Assembly: GCA_037974335.1 (NCBI GenBank)
Contig: CM075760.1
Location: forward strand, 39,605,603-39,669,602
Source of the DNA: Prionace glauca
Taxonomy: Eukaryota; Chordata; Chondrichthyes; Carcharhiniformes; Carcharhinidae
DNA: 64,000 bases
Reading direction: 5' to 3'
This document shows, in pieces, positions 22,486 through 32,403 of the stretch (within the stretch, counting starts at the first letter, position 1; the number at the start of each line of letters is the position of its first letter). Under the pieces are notes generated by a model. It worked only from the letters and a program-made list of their open reading frames with translations. It was not told where the DNA came from and searched no databases. The position numbers were made by a program, and so were the translations under genes.

Positions 22486-23095
22486 GGGACAGAGGGAAAA
22501 AGAGACAGAGGGAAAAAAAGACAGGGAGGGAAAAAAAGACAGAGAGGGAAAAAAAGACAGAGAGGGAAAAAAAGACAGAGGGAAAAAAAGACCAGAGAGG
22601 GAAAAAAAGACAGAGAGGGAAAAAAAGGACAGAGAGGGAAAAAAAGACAGAGAGGGAAAAAAAGACCAGAGAGGGAAAAAAAGACAGAGAGGGAAAAAAA
22701 AGACAGAGAGGGAAAAAAAAGACAGAGAGGGAAAAAAAAGACAGAGAGGGAAAAAAAGACCAGAGAGGGAAAAAAAGACAGAGAGGGAAAAAAAGACAGA
22801 GAGGGAAAAAAAAGACAGAGAGGGAAAAAAAAGACAGAGAGGGAAAAAAAGACAGAGAGGGAAAAAAAGACAGAGAGGGAAAAAAAGACAGAGAGGGAAA
22901 AAAAGACAGAGAGGGAAAAAAAGACAGAGAGGGAAAAAAAGACAGAGAGGGAAAAAAAGACAGAGAGGGAAAAAAAGACAGAGAGGGAAAAAAAGACAGA
23001 GAGGGAAAAAAAGACCAGAGAGGGAAAAAAAGACAGAGAGGGAAAAAAAAGACAGGGAGGGAAAAAAAGACAGAGGGAAAAAAAGACAGAGAGGG
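22486..23095 (+). repeat. 17-18 bp minisatellite
   Basis: More than 30 copies of GGGAAAAAAAGACAGAGA with small changes in A-run length and occasional GACCAGAGA. Confidence 0.95.
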
Positions 23096-23280
23096 AAGAT
23101 TGAGAGAGAAAAATAAAGATTGAGACAGAGAAATAAAGATTGAGAGAGAAAAATAAAGATTGAGAGAGAAAAATAAAGATTGAGAGAGAAAAATAAAGAT
23201 TGAGAGAGAAAAATAAAGATTGAGAGAGAAATAAAGATTGAGAGAGAAAAATAAAGATTGAGAGAGATTGAGAGAGAAAG
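23096..23280 (+). repeat. 20-bp minisatellite
   Basis: About nine copies of AGATTGAGAGAGAAAAATAA, decaying to GATTGAGAGAG units up to about 23370. Confidence 0.95.
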
Positions 23281-23393
23281 ATAGATTGAGAGAGAGGGAG
23301 AAAGATAGATTGAGAGATCGAAAGATTGAGAGAGGGAGAGAAAGATTGAGAGAGGGAGAGAGAAAGACACAAAGTGAAGAGGTTCATACTCAC

Positions 23394-23597
23394 CATCGCA
23401 CATCTTTTCCCTCGGTGATCTCTCCAACTCCTTCCATTCCCTCTCCCATGGTGTGGGAGACAGATCCTGGGCCAGAGGCTTTGTGCTGGGTAAAGGGGAG
23501 GGGGGGTTAAAATCTCAGAGCTGGAACTCCATGCTGCACACACACTGACTCACTCACTCACACAGACACAGCTTACCTGATACTTACCCAGCCACAT
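23394..23597 (-). CDS. candidate two-exon 5' end of an unknown minus-strand gene
   Basis: Exon 1 would end at 23588 with a GTAAGT donor and contains an ATG at 23597-23595 (ATGTGGCTGG). Exon 2 would be 23394-23485, 92 bp, with acceptor CCTTTACCCAG and donor GTGAGT. Joined, they give 34 codons without a stop, beginning M-W-L-A-Q-S-L-W-P-R. Exon 2 is also open in the other two frames, so the frame is uncertain. A TATA box lies about 35 bp upstream of the ATG. No further exon can be followed because the downstream sequence is minisatellite. The splice signals are good; the protein is unknown. Confidence 0.3.
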
Positions 23598-23599
23598 GG

Positions 23600-23720
23600 A
23601 GACAGAGACAGAACAATGGAACCCCAGCCTTTTTATAACCTCCACACACACTGTCCACACCTCCCCAATCAAACCCCATCCAACCACATCTCCTACACCT
23701 CACCTGGACACACCTCCTCC
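23600..23720 (-). promoter_or_regulatory. candidate TATA-type promoter
   Basis: The minus strand reads GGTTATAAAAAGG (TATA at 23631-23637), preceded by several GGTGTG and GTGTGG motifs of the CACCC/KLF type. A start site 25-30 bp downstream would fall just before the ATG at 23597. Confidence 0.35.
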
Positions 23721-23729
23721 AGGTATGGC

Positions 23730-24300
23730 CCAGTCCAACACCAGCCTGTCTCTGAGTGTGTGGGGGGGTTGTGTGTGTGTGGGGGTTAGTGAGCACCAGG
23801 CAAATGGTTTATTCCAAGGCTCTCTCCCTCCTCCACCCCCCCCTCCATCCCAGCTCCATATCACCAGCACTGGGAGCTGGGAGAAGGTGGATTTAAAGTA
23901 ACTCTCAGCTCTGCACTGCCAGAGAGGCCAGGTCTGAATGTGGATTGTACAACTTGTTCACCCAGGGCTCCATCACCTACAGGTTTGCCCCCTTTACTGA
24001 TTCCTGCAAACTTCCCTTTCCCTTCAGTTGCTTGAACCGAAACAATTTCTTGCAAAGTTATTTGTTGCCTCATTTACTAATTCCAGTCCTGAATTACAAT
24101 GTAATCTGTCTGTTGTCTGTCCGGGTGTCTGAATGTGTGTGTGTGTGTGCCCTGTGCTTAATGACTCACCACAGATCAGAGCTGCAAAAACCGGATTCTT
24201 TTTATTTAAACATGACAAGCAGTGTCTGGGGGGGAGGGGAGGAGGGAAAGAATCAGAGTGAAGTTTCTGTCTGCTCACTGCTGTAAATGTGTCTTTAACC
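23730..24300. other. no supported gene
   Basis: Unique-looking sequence with short GT runs. I see no conserved exon or element. Confidence 0.4.
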
Positions 24301-24305
24301 AGCAG

Positions 24306-24439
24306 CTCTGCAGACAGACAGATACAGGATTTGAAACTCTCTGTCAGCTGGACCCAGAAAGATGTCTGTGGCCTGAGAATTGGAACAAACCAGGTTGTCA
24401 GGATACAGGAAAGCTGGAAGGGAAATATCAAGTCAAATA
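24306..24439 (+). repeat. 134-bp direct repeat, left copy
   Basis: Matches 24841-24974 almost exactly, from CTCTGCAGACAGACAGATAC to ATCAAGTCAAATA. The two copies flank a 401-bp segment made of sequence also found at 19834-20195. Confidence 0.95.
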
Positions 24440-24840
24440 TCAGTCTAGGGGCTGTTCACAGGGAGGGAGCGGAAATTTACCAGGGCGAGGGCAGGAGAGG
24501 GAACTTAGAGGGATTGGGTGCTGAGACGGATGTTTAAAATCTGTGTTTAGAGTAGGGTACAGTTTAAAACCTCTGTTTAGAGTAGGGTACAGTTTAAAAT
24601 CTGTGTTTAGTGTAGGGTACAGTTTAAAATCTGTGTTTAGTGTAGGATACAGTTTAAAAACGTTATTTAGTGTAGGGTACAGTTTAAAATCTCTGTTTAG
24701 TGTAGGATACAGTTTAAAAACGTTATTTAGTGTAGGGTACAGTTTAAAATCTCTGTTTAGTGTAGGGTACAGTCTAAAATCTCTGTTTAGTGTAGGGTAC
24801 AGTTTAAAATCTGTATGTAGTGTAGGGTACAGTTTAAAAT
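24440..24840 (+). repeat. 30-bp minisatellite, block 2, with shared 5' flank
   Basis: The first ~90 bp (TCTAGGGGCTGTTCACAGGG to GGGTGCTGAGAC) copy 19834-19925. Then about ten 30-bp units as in block 1, some with a GTTATTTAGT variant. The plus strand is open for about 108 codons with a ten-residue repeat (VGYSLK), which simply reflects the 30-bp period. Confidence 0.9.
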
Positions 24841-24974
24841 CTCTGCAGACAGACAGATACAGGATTTGAAACTCTCTGTCAGCTGGACCCAGAAAGATGT
24901 CTGTGGCCTGAGAATTGGAACAAACCAGGTTGTCAGGATACAGGAAAGCTGGAAGGGAAATATCAAGTCAAATA
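24841..24974 (+). repeat. 134-bp direct repeat, right copy
   Basis: Right-hand partner of 24306-24439. After it the sequence changes to unique DNA. Confidence 0.95.
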
Positions 24975-25215
24975 ACTTAAAGTGCAAATGCATACATTGA
25001 GAAATGAAACTTGAAGTGATCAGAGATCTGATCCAGGTGGGTTTCCTCTGCCTATTTTATAATCCTCGAGCAAAGCGATAGATAAACCTTGCTGTTTTCC
25101 CGGGTGAACTCCAGCTCTGCTTCCCTGCAGCAGTATCACAGCTCAAACTGAGACTTCCTCTGTCCCACTCTGTTCATCTCACAGTTACTGCTTTCTGAAT
25201 GCTGAGATTCACTGC

Positions 25216-25782
25216 TCACAACATTGAATACAGGAGTTGTACGAGACATTGGAATACTGTGCATTATTCTGCCCACTCTATTGTATATTAAACTAGAAAG
25301 AGTGCAGAAAAGCTTTGCCAGGATGCTCCCGGGACTTGATGGTTTGAGATTTAAGGAGTGATTGGATGGACTGAGGCTTTTCTGGAGCATTACAGGCTGA
25401 GGGGTTCTCTTATACAGGTCTACAAAATAATGTGGGGCATAGATCACTGGATAGTTAACATCTTTCCAACTGTAGGAGAGTCTAATTCTAGAGGACATTG
25501 CTTTAAGGTGAGAGAGGAGTGATGTAAAAGGGTCGGGATGGACATTTTTTATTCACACAGAGGGTGGTGAGTGTCTGGAACAAGCTGCCAGAGGGAATAG
25601 TAGAAGCGGGTACAATTTTGTCTTTTAAAAAGCGCTCAGAATGAGTAAGGTGGGTATGGAGAGATATGGACCAAACGTGGGCAATTGGGAATAGCTGACT
25701 TGTTAAAAAAGGGGCAGTATGGACATGTTGGGCCGAAAAACCTGCTTCCATGCTGTAAACCATTGTGACTTTATGACTCTAT
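25216..25782 (+). mobile_element. CR1-type LINE, 3' fragment
   Basis: Recognisable C-terminal coding and 3' UTR words: AGGAGTTGTACGAGACATTGG, AGAGTGCAGAAAAG, CGGGACTTGATGGTTTGAG, GTGTCTGGAACAAGCTGCCA and the GGGCCGAAAAACCTG tail. It is decayed and has lost parts. The same subfamily is at 29.9 and 62.3 kb. Confidence 0.85.
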
Positions 25783-26019
25783 CTCATCTCCCTGATTCTC
25801 CCAGATACTGATTACTGGTCAGTCAGTCTCCTGTTTAAATGGATGAAGGAGATATCATTATGCTGGGTTGTACAAGGCGATTGGATAAATAACTTGTCAG
25901 AAATTATTACTGATGTATGAAAACTGAACATAACTGATTTTTAAACTGATTGATAAGAAAATCTATAATTGATGTGTTACTGATTGTACAGTTAGATACA
26001 ACGAGACGGTCCTGTTGCT
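25783..26019. other. no supported gene
   Basis: AT-rich unique sequence between the LINE and the left arm of the inverted duplication. Confidence 0.4.
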
Positions 26020-26340
26020 GTATAACTAACAGATCATTTTAAATCTCTTCCCTTTAAAGATACTTGATTTTGTTTAAAAGCTGACTGTGGTCAATCTCAA
26101 ATAAGCACCATGGGATGTGTATTACCCAGTGACTCGATTCCTTTTGTTGGTCAGTCAATGTTTGCAATTCAATGTTGTATACTTCAGAGATATTTCATTC
26201 AGAATGTGGAGATATGTAATGAATAAAAATATATTACATTAAACATTGAGCAGCAAACAAGTACTGGGCAGAACTGATTGAAATTATTCAAAGGAAGATG
26301 AGAATGATGCACTAGTGATTGAGCAGAAATCATTGCTCCT
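26020..26340 (+). repeat. left arm of an inverted duplication
   Basis: Matches the reverse complement of about 29355-29680. Shared words include AAAAGCTGACTGTG or close forms, GTGCTTATTTGAGA, GAATCGAGTCAC(T/C)GGGT and TGAAATTATTCAA. Similarity is patchy, roughly three bases in four by eye. The arm precedes the V pseudogene at 27.36 kb. Confidence 0.75.
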
Positions 26341-26527
26341 TAAATATTTACTGGGCTACCGCTTTTGAATGTTGAAGTTAATGATAAGTTGAGAAATCAG
26401 GTTGAAAGAAACGTTTTTTATCTTGTGTTAAGTGACATGGGCTCTCACTGTAACCATTAGGACCTGCAGCAACAGCGTGGAGTTGGACATTGTGGTCAGG
26501 TCAATTGGTGGCGTTGTATTGCAAGCT

Positions 26528-26600
26528 GTTTCTGTAGTGTAGTGGTTATCACATTCGCCTAACACGCGAAAGGTCCCTGGTTCGAAACCAGGCAGAAACA
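26528..26600 (+). tRNA. tRNA-Val-AAC: tRNA-Val (anticodon AAC)
   Basis: A 73-base gene with a complete cloverleaf. The acceptor stem GTTTCTG pairs with CAGAAAC, with discriminator A. The D arm carries TAGTGTAGTGGTTATCA, the anticodon stem is TTCGC/GCGAA around CTAACAC (AAC at 26561-26563), and the T arm CCTGG-TTCGAAA-CCAGG holds the B box. It closely matches the vertebrate tRNA-Val(AAC) sequence as I know it. There is no intron and no encoded CCA. A TTTT stop for RNA polymerase III lies about 20 bases downstream. The intact stems argue for a working gene rather than a SINE head. Confidence 0.95.
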
Positions 26601-26749
26601 TTAGCTTATTTATTATGAGGTAGTTTTGCATGGTTTCAGTTTTTGCTGCACATATTCCGAATCTCGATGTTACAGCCATATTATCTTTGCTCTGACCTCG
26701 GCCACAAGTGCTCTCAGCTAAATCATAAATGTTGTATTTTAAGAAGCAA

Positions 26750-27040
26750 TGAGGAAATAAATGTGTGTATTTGGACACCGTGCACAAACCAGCAACTTGT
26801 TCAGTACACAACAGAACTTAATGGATTTATAAATGCAGACTAGCATAGTTAATTTCAATGTAAATATTGAAAAGAAATGCTGAGAAAACCAAAAGAAACC
26901 ATCTGGCATTGAGTCTTTCGAAAGCATGTGTCTTTGTGCTTGGGATTTTAAACTGAAGAAAGCAGGCTGCAGAAAACAACTTTGTAACATTTGTGTCCAA
27001 AGCAGCAGCCGGAGTCCCAGCAGGAAATATTTAATCCTGT
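26750..27040 (-). repeat. unidentified interspersed repeat, copy 2
   Basis: Reverse-strand relative of 16740-16972, joined by AAAGTTGTTTTCTGCAG, AAAGACTCAATGCCAGATGG and TGGACACAAATGTTACAAAG. Its far end (TAGTCTGCATTTATAAATCC) matches the plus-strand piece at 30800. Confidence 0.65.
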
Positions 27041-27361
27041 CGCTGAAAGAACATTAGCTAACCCAGGCTCCTAATTTCAAACTGATATAATTATCTTGTG
27101 GGACTGCGTCATTACCGGCAAATGATGGCAGGAGGAAGAGATTTTGACCAATTCAATCCAGTGTGTGTGTTTAAACTGCACCGGGTTTGACATTGTAAAG
27201 GGAGAGAGAGGGTTGGCCTCGGCAGCGGCCGTGCCGATATTCAGAATGTGTGTTTGGGATGATTTTTGATGGTAAGGATGATTTCCACAGTGTTCCATTC
27301 AAACTAAAGTGTTACTTTTTTGTTAATGTCCAGTCTTGTCTTGTTCCTGAACACAGTGCAG

Positions 27362-27671
27362 ATCAAAGTGCTGGAGATTCAGTTACTCAGTCCCGGCCAT
27401 CAGTGAGCGTGAAAGAAAGTGAAGCCGTGACTATAAAGTGTATCTATAGCATTACAGAAGAAAGGTAGTATGTATATTGGTGCCTGCAGCAACCAGCGAA
27501 AGAGGCCCAGTTTGTTGTGTGGAGATGGCCTTGAGATATTCTGGAATGGAAAGGCTCGGCGTTAGGAAACCGTTTTGCTTCAGACCTCCAGCTGTCAGAC
27601 TCCACCACAATGTTACCCATCATGGGCCTGCAGCCGACCAACGCCGCTGTTTATTGCTGCGCCACGGGACT
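27362..27671 (+). pseudogene. TCR alpha/delta-type V segment, pseudogene
   Basis: A V exon preceded by an acceptor (CTGAACACAG or the next AG, three to five bases further). In a single frame it reads DSVTQSRPSVSVKESEAVTI, the first conserved Cys (IKCIY), the Trp (YVYWC), then LQPTNAAVYCCAT at the second Cys. Two in-frame stops break it, at 27466-27468 near the end of CDR1 and 27532-27534 in CDR2. The RSS is weak: heptamer CACAATA at 27672-27678 and no good nonamer after 23 bp. No convincing leader exon was found upstream. It lies in the left half of an inverted duplication and points toward the intact V at 28.27 kb. Confidence 0.85.
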
Positions 27672-28227
27672 CACAATAATAGAAAATAATACTAAGTATT
27701 GTTTGGGTGATTGTTGAGTGGAAAACTGAAAAAGATGTTTCCAGGCCCCCGCAAGTCGCATTATTTTCTCTTGCTACCAACAATGACAGACAGAGAAAGA
27801 CGGCCGAGTCCATCCAGCCTGTTCGCAACAAATATGAAATAAATCTGAAGTGTAGTCGCTATTTTAATGTCGGGAAGAGCCGTCGTGAACAGAACAAGAT
27901 TCCGCGTAACGTGATCATCTGCTGTAGCTTGTCGACGGAGGTGTAAATGTCTTGGAGAATTGGGTTGTTTTAGACCCCAGTGCAGTGAAGTGTTTATGAT
28001 CCTCCAGGAAGGCCAGGCGAATCCTCTCTTTATACTTTATCTGAGCAATTCACTGCGGAGACGCTCGAACTCTAAGTGTAAGTGGCAGCTGGAATGTCTC
28101 TGGAGGGAGACCGGAACCCACAGTTTCCTGAATTAGACGCGATAGAATTCAGAAATGTAACAGTTAACACGGAACCGCAGATGGAACTTGAACTGGCGAC
28201 ACCATCTGCGCCAGTTCTGTTTGATAA

Positions 28228-28266
28228 GGTTTTTGTACAGCGATAGATGAGTTTTAAATCTCTGTG
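28228..28266 (-). other. 23-RSS of the V gene at 28.27 kb
   Basis: Minus strand: heptamer CACAGAG (28260-28266), 23-bp spacer (28237-28259), nonamer ACAAAAACC (28228-28236), which matches the consensus. Confidence 0.95.
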
Positions 28267-28717
28267 TCGCTCAACGCACAGAAATAGACAGCGGTATCTT
28301 GGATTTCTGCTCGAGTAAGCGTTAAAGGAAATTTATTTTCTGCATTTGTCTGATCGGCCTCGAATTTTCCCTTGGCAAAATCTGCGTCTCCTCTGCTGCT
28401 TCTGTCTCGGTGCAAAATAAAATGCGGAGCCTGGTCCGTATGCTGTCTGTACCAGTAAAGATCGGAATTGCTGTAACTTGTCGTGTAGCTGCAGTCCATT
28501 CTCACTCTATCTCCTTCAGTAATATACAGTTCAGTCTGAGGTTGCGACACAGAATCTGCTTGAATCAGCCCTGAATAAAACACAAGGAAAGGTTTAACAC
28601 AACACTGAGCTGCGGGTCCGTTACCAACACATTACTGCCAGCAGATAAGAATTTATGGTGTTACTTACCGAACACCAGCCACAATATAACCAGATGATAA
28701 AAACAGAAAAGCCCCAT
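28267..28717 (-). CDS. TCR alpha/delta V gene (intact)
   Basis: Encodes the variable domain of a T-cell receptor alpha or delta chain. The leader exon is 28669-28717 (49 bp, M-G-L-F-C-F-Y-H-L-V-I-L-W-L-V-F), ending in a split Gly codon at a GTAAGT donor. The 98-bp intron ends TTTATTCAG, and the V exon is 28267-28570. It shows the first Cys (RMDCSY), the Trp (DLYWYRQ) and DTAVYFC with the second Cys, then a short CDR3 end (ALS). No stop or frameshift is present and the RSS is close to consensus, so it looks functional. It is on the minus strand, opposite to D and J, so joining would be by inversion. Alpha versus delta use cannot be told. Confidence 0.93.
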
Positions 28718-28949
28718 TATTTCTTGGCCAGTGATTCCCTTGAGTCGCATGTTGGAGATATGGATATATTTGCTATTGTAATCCTTTAAATTAAGCGACT
28801 GTTGTACAGAAAGCATAAACAGAAGGAGACGAAGAGTCTTGGGAAATCGTTTACCAAGATAAACTAGCAATTGGATAACTGAATAGCAGCATGTTAATAA
28901 GAGTGCTCACTGGTCAGGTTACAGCCTCTCCAGCTCCTGTTCCACCATC

Positions 28950-29020
28950 TGACTGCGTCACTGCTCTGGGCGTGGTTTGTGTTTGAATTCAGCCCCGCCC
29001 CTTCCCTCCTCACGTCACTC
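28950..29020 (-). promoter_or_regulatory. candidate V promoter elements
   Basis: About 235-300 bp upstream of the leader ATG lie two CRE/ATF-like sites (minus strand GTGACGCA at 28954-28961 and TGACGTGA at 29010-29017) and a GC box (GGGCGGGGC at 28992-29000). CRE-type sites are known in TCR V promoters; assignment here is inference. Confidence 0.35.
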
Positions 29021-29039
29021 GTTCAGAAAATATAACAAT

Positions 29040-29354
29040 TGGCCATATAATCTGTCATTGAACTTTATTATAGATGCAGAGAAAATGATGAATGAAAGAA
29101 ATTGGCAGAGACGAAATGGTCTCGAAATAGAAGAAAAAATCGAGAGCGAGCAAGGCACAATTGAAAAGGAACGGATGTATTATGCAAACCGAGGAATAAA
29201 TTATGTGCTGATTTCCATAAGGTGCTATATATTTTTGTTTTGTTCTGTCTCTTCTCTAGTCATCGGCGATTATATTAAGGTCAGTATTTATTTTCCAGCG
29301 TGAACCTCACATAAACACATTGTGGTCTCATCCTGAACCACATCAGTGTGAATG
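29040..29354. other. no supported gene
   Basis: AT-rich unique sequence between the V promoter and the right inverted arm. A plus-strand open stretch at 28977-29303 has no recognisable family. Confidence 0.4.
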
Positions 29355-29680
29355 TTGAAGGTGTTATGCTCAATCATTAATGCGTCATTCTCCTCTTCTG
29401 TTGAATAATTTCAAACAGTTCTTTCCAGCATTTGTTCTTTATTCAACATTTATCATCTATACATTTAATTAACACATATGCCCTCCTTCCGAATTGAATA
29501 TCTCTGAAATATACAGCATTGAAAGGCAAACATGACTGGCCAGCAAAAGAAATCGAGTCACCGGGTCATACACATCGCCTGGTGCTTATTTGAGAAAGGG
29601 CACAGTCAGCTTTTAATCAAGATCAAACATGTTAAAAGGAAAGACATTTCAGAATAATCTGTTAATTATACTTGATCGCT
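29355..29680 (-). repeat. right arm of an inverted duplication
   Basis: Reverse-complement partner of 26020-26340, lying about 0.8 kb upstream of the intact minus-strand V exon. See the left arm for shared words. Confidence 0.75.
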
Positions 29681-29944
29681 CTTTATTCTGTGTGTGAAAC
29701 ATTCTGGCTCGTTCACCTACAGGAAGTCCAGCAGATCCCGCACTGATCCTTGATTTCCTCATCTGTCTGAGTGTTTCTTTTTCCCATTTCTTTATTATAA
29801 GAACAATTTTTAATAGATGGTTCAGGAAAATTTGGGTCATTTCCTCTTGTTCAATTAGAGTTCCACTTGTGACTGTCTTCATGAGCACACAATACTATTA
29901 AACATGTTTCAGATTACCTTAATCACGTTTCAGCTTCATCTTGA

Positions 29945-30795
29945 TCAATTGGGCCAGTGGGCTGATGAATGGCAGAAGATGTGTAATTCAGATAAATGCC
30001 AGCTGATACATTTTAGTTGATCGAACCAGGGCTGGATTTATTCAGTTAATGGTAGGGCATCCGGGAGATTTATAGAACAAACAGATCTGGGGGTACAGGT
30101 TCATAGCTCCTTGAAAGTGGAATCACAGGTGGACAGATTCATGAAGAAGGCATTCAGCATACTTGGTTTCTTTGGCCAGAACATTGAATGCAGGAGTTGT
30201 ACAAGACATTGGTAAGGCCATGCTTGGAATACTGTGTGCAATTCTGGTCAAACTATTATAGAAAGGGTATTATTCAACTAGAAAGAATGCTGAAACGATT
30301 TGCTAGGATGCTACCGGGTCTTGATGGTTTGAGCTATAAGGAGAGGCTGGATAGATTGGGATTTTGTTTTCACTGGGACGTAGGAGCGTTCGTGGTACCC
30401 TTTTCGCAGTCTATAAAATAATGAGGGGCATAGATCAGCTAGCTAGTTAATATCGTTTCCAAGAGTTGGGGAGTCTAAAACTAAAGGGCAAAGGTTTAAA
30501 GTGGGAGGGGAGAGATACAAAAGTGTCCAGAGGGCCAATTTCTTTTCACACAGAGGGTGTTGCGTATCTGGAACAAGCTGCCAAAGTAGTACAAGAGGAG
30601 GGAACAATTTTGTCCTTCAAAAAGCGTTCAGACAGCTACATGGGTAAGATGGGTATAGAGGAATATGGGCCAAACGCGGGCAATTGGGACTAGGTTAGGG
30701 GTTAGTAAAAGGGGTGCCATAGACAAATTGGGCCGAAGAGCCGGTTTCCATGCTGTAAACCTCTATGGCTCTCTATGACTCTATGATTCTATGGT
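29945..30795 (+). mobile_element. CR1-type LINE, 3' fragment
   Basis: Starts in the RT C-terminal part (GGCAGAAGATGTGTAATTCAG), passes TGCAGGAGTTGTACAAGACA, GGTCTTGATGGTTTGAGCTA and GTATCTGGAACAAGCTGCCA, and ends in the 3' tail (TTGGGCCGAAGAGCCGG, then TCTATGACTCTATG). It has several frame breaks. Confidence 0.85.
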
Positions 30796-30799
30796 GATT

Positions 30800-30930
30800 A
30801 ACAATGTTAGTCTGCATCTATAAACTCGTTAAATTCTGCTGTGAATTGAACGAGTTGCGAATGTGTACAAATAATACAAATAATTCAATCCTGCCATTGC
30901 GTCCTGAAATACAGCATTTCTGATTTTCCT
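30800..30930 (+). repeat. unidentified interspersed repeat, copy 3 (part)
   Basis: TTAGTCTGCATCTATAAACT, CTGCTGTGAATTGAACGAGTT and TGAAATACAGCATTT correspond to the reverse complement of 26690-26840. Confidence 0.55.
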
Positions 30931-32230
30931 GAAGCATTTGACACAGAGGTGACACCAATGTAATATGGATGAAACACCAGATTAGTAAACTTTAGCAACT
31001 AGTGAATACATGCAGGCGTTGCTCAAGCTTAATTAAAAATTTTGAATATTGTTTCTGTCTAATTTCAAATCGCGCGAGAAGCGAACGCGACAACCATTAC
31101 ACTCCAGATACTTGGCGCCTGATAATCAATAAATGTCAGTGAATTCATAATGATCAGAGAGTGTGAGGATGCTGCAGCAAATATGAAATGGATAAGTGAA
31201 GTTAGCAACACCCATTGAAGGTTGCATTGGTTGGAAATGGATATTGTTCACCTGATATAAGGAGAGATGGACTTAGGGGCATAGGATTCACAGAATAATA
31301 GGGAGTGAAATGGACAGAAACACAATGGCAATGACAAGTCAGAGAGAGTGTTAGGGAGAGATACAGTGACAGAAGTAGATAGATAAAGGGGGAAGCAATG
31401 ATTAAGATGGCAGAAGAAAGGCAGGTGAGGTATAAAATCAACAATATAATGTACAAGCTGATATGGGAAAAATTATCTTGAAATATCATTTAAATTTAAC
31501 TGTGATTGTGGAGAACAAGATTACTGGTTTATTTAAGTAAATTTAAATTTGGGGCGCAGATCAGGGAAGTTGACAAATGTAACAGAGTCCAAAACAAATA
31601 AGGCAAATTATAAGGATGGTGCGATTTTCTCAATTAGTGATTTACAATGAAAATAATGAAAGTCCTCATTCCCTGTGCCGTGCAGTATACTGACTGCAGT
31701 GGTCAGGAATACGTGATGAATGGGCTCCCTCTGTGGTGATGACTGTTAAATTGTCTTATTTCTGGAGATTCAATATATTCATTATATCTCAAATTATGTG
31801 AATGTCAAATCTTTCCTGATTTGTATTATTGTTAGTGTGATGTAACCTATAGATTCTAGGGGCTGGTGTGAAACTGAATGCGAGTTGTTCTCTGCACAGA
31901 GAACTTTGAAATTTGCAGTTGAGTGCAATGAATTTGGGTTCTGCAAAAGTTCTCCAATTAAAAAATAAGTTTTTAATTCCAAACGGCGGTCGCAAACAAC
32001 GGGTATATTCACATTATCATGACATTAATTGTATCGCAGCTCGATGTATTTCCATTCACTGGCTTCCAGCTCTCCACTGACTGGTAGAGCAAGACTGCAA
32101 AAGTGGTATGGTTGTCTTTTGAAAGAATAGTCGAGTCTGGTTCTGTGCTGGATCGGCCTGACAGATTGGACTCTGCAGTTTGTTCTCTCCACTGCTGCTG
32201 AGAACAGTTAGGTGGTGGTTTCACCTGACG
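30931..32230. other. no supported gene
   Basis: AT-rich unique sequence. I see no V, J, RNA gene or clear repeat. Confidence 0.4.
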
Positions 32231-32242
32231 TTATCTTGGTTT

Positions 32243-32245
<3 letters not shown>

Positions 32246-32293
<48 letters not shown>
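32246..32293. repeat. (GT)n microsatellite
   Basis: About 24 uninterrupted GT units, just downstream of the minus-strand V gene. Confidence 0.98.
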
Positions 32294-32296
<3 letters not shown>

Positions 32297-32364
32297 AGAG
32301 GCTGACAGCTCAGTTAACATCTGACCATTAAGCAATCCTCAAATGCATTACTCCAATATAAGCA

Positions 32365-32403
32365 GGTTTTTGCACGAAGGTGGGCCTTATTTCTATCATT
32401 GTG
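32365..32403 (-). other. 23-RSS of the V gene at 32.4 kb
   Basis: Minus strand: heptamer CACAATG (32397-32403), 23-bp spacer, nonamer GCAAAAACC (32365-32373), eight of nine consensus bases. Confidence 0.93.

Noticed and set aside
22380-23543. 387-codon minus-strand frame rich in Phe, Ser and Leu, resembling a membrane protein
   Set aside because: Most of it is the 17-18 bp and 20-bp minisatellites; only the first ~35 codons lie in unique sequence, kept separately as a weak exon candidate.
24543-24869. 108-codon frame with ten-residue repeats
   Set aside because: It is exactly the 30-bp minisatellite period and has no start context or homologue that I know.
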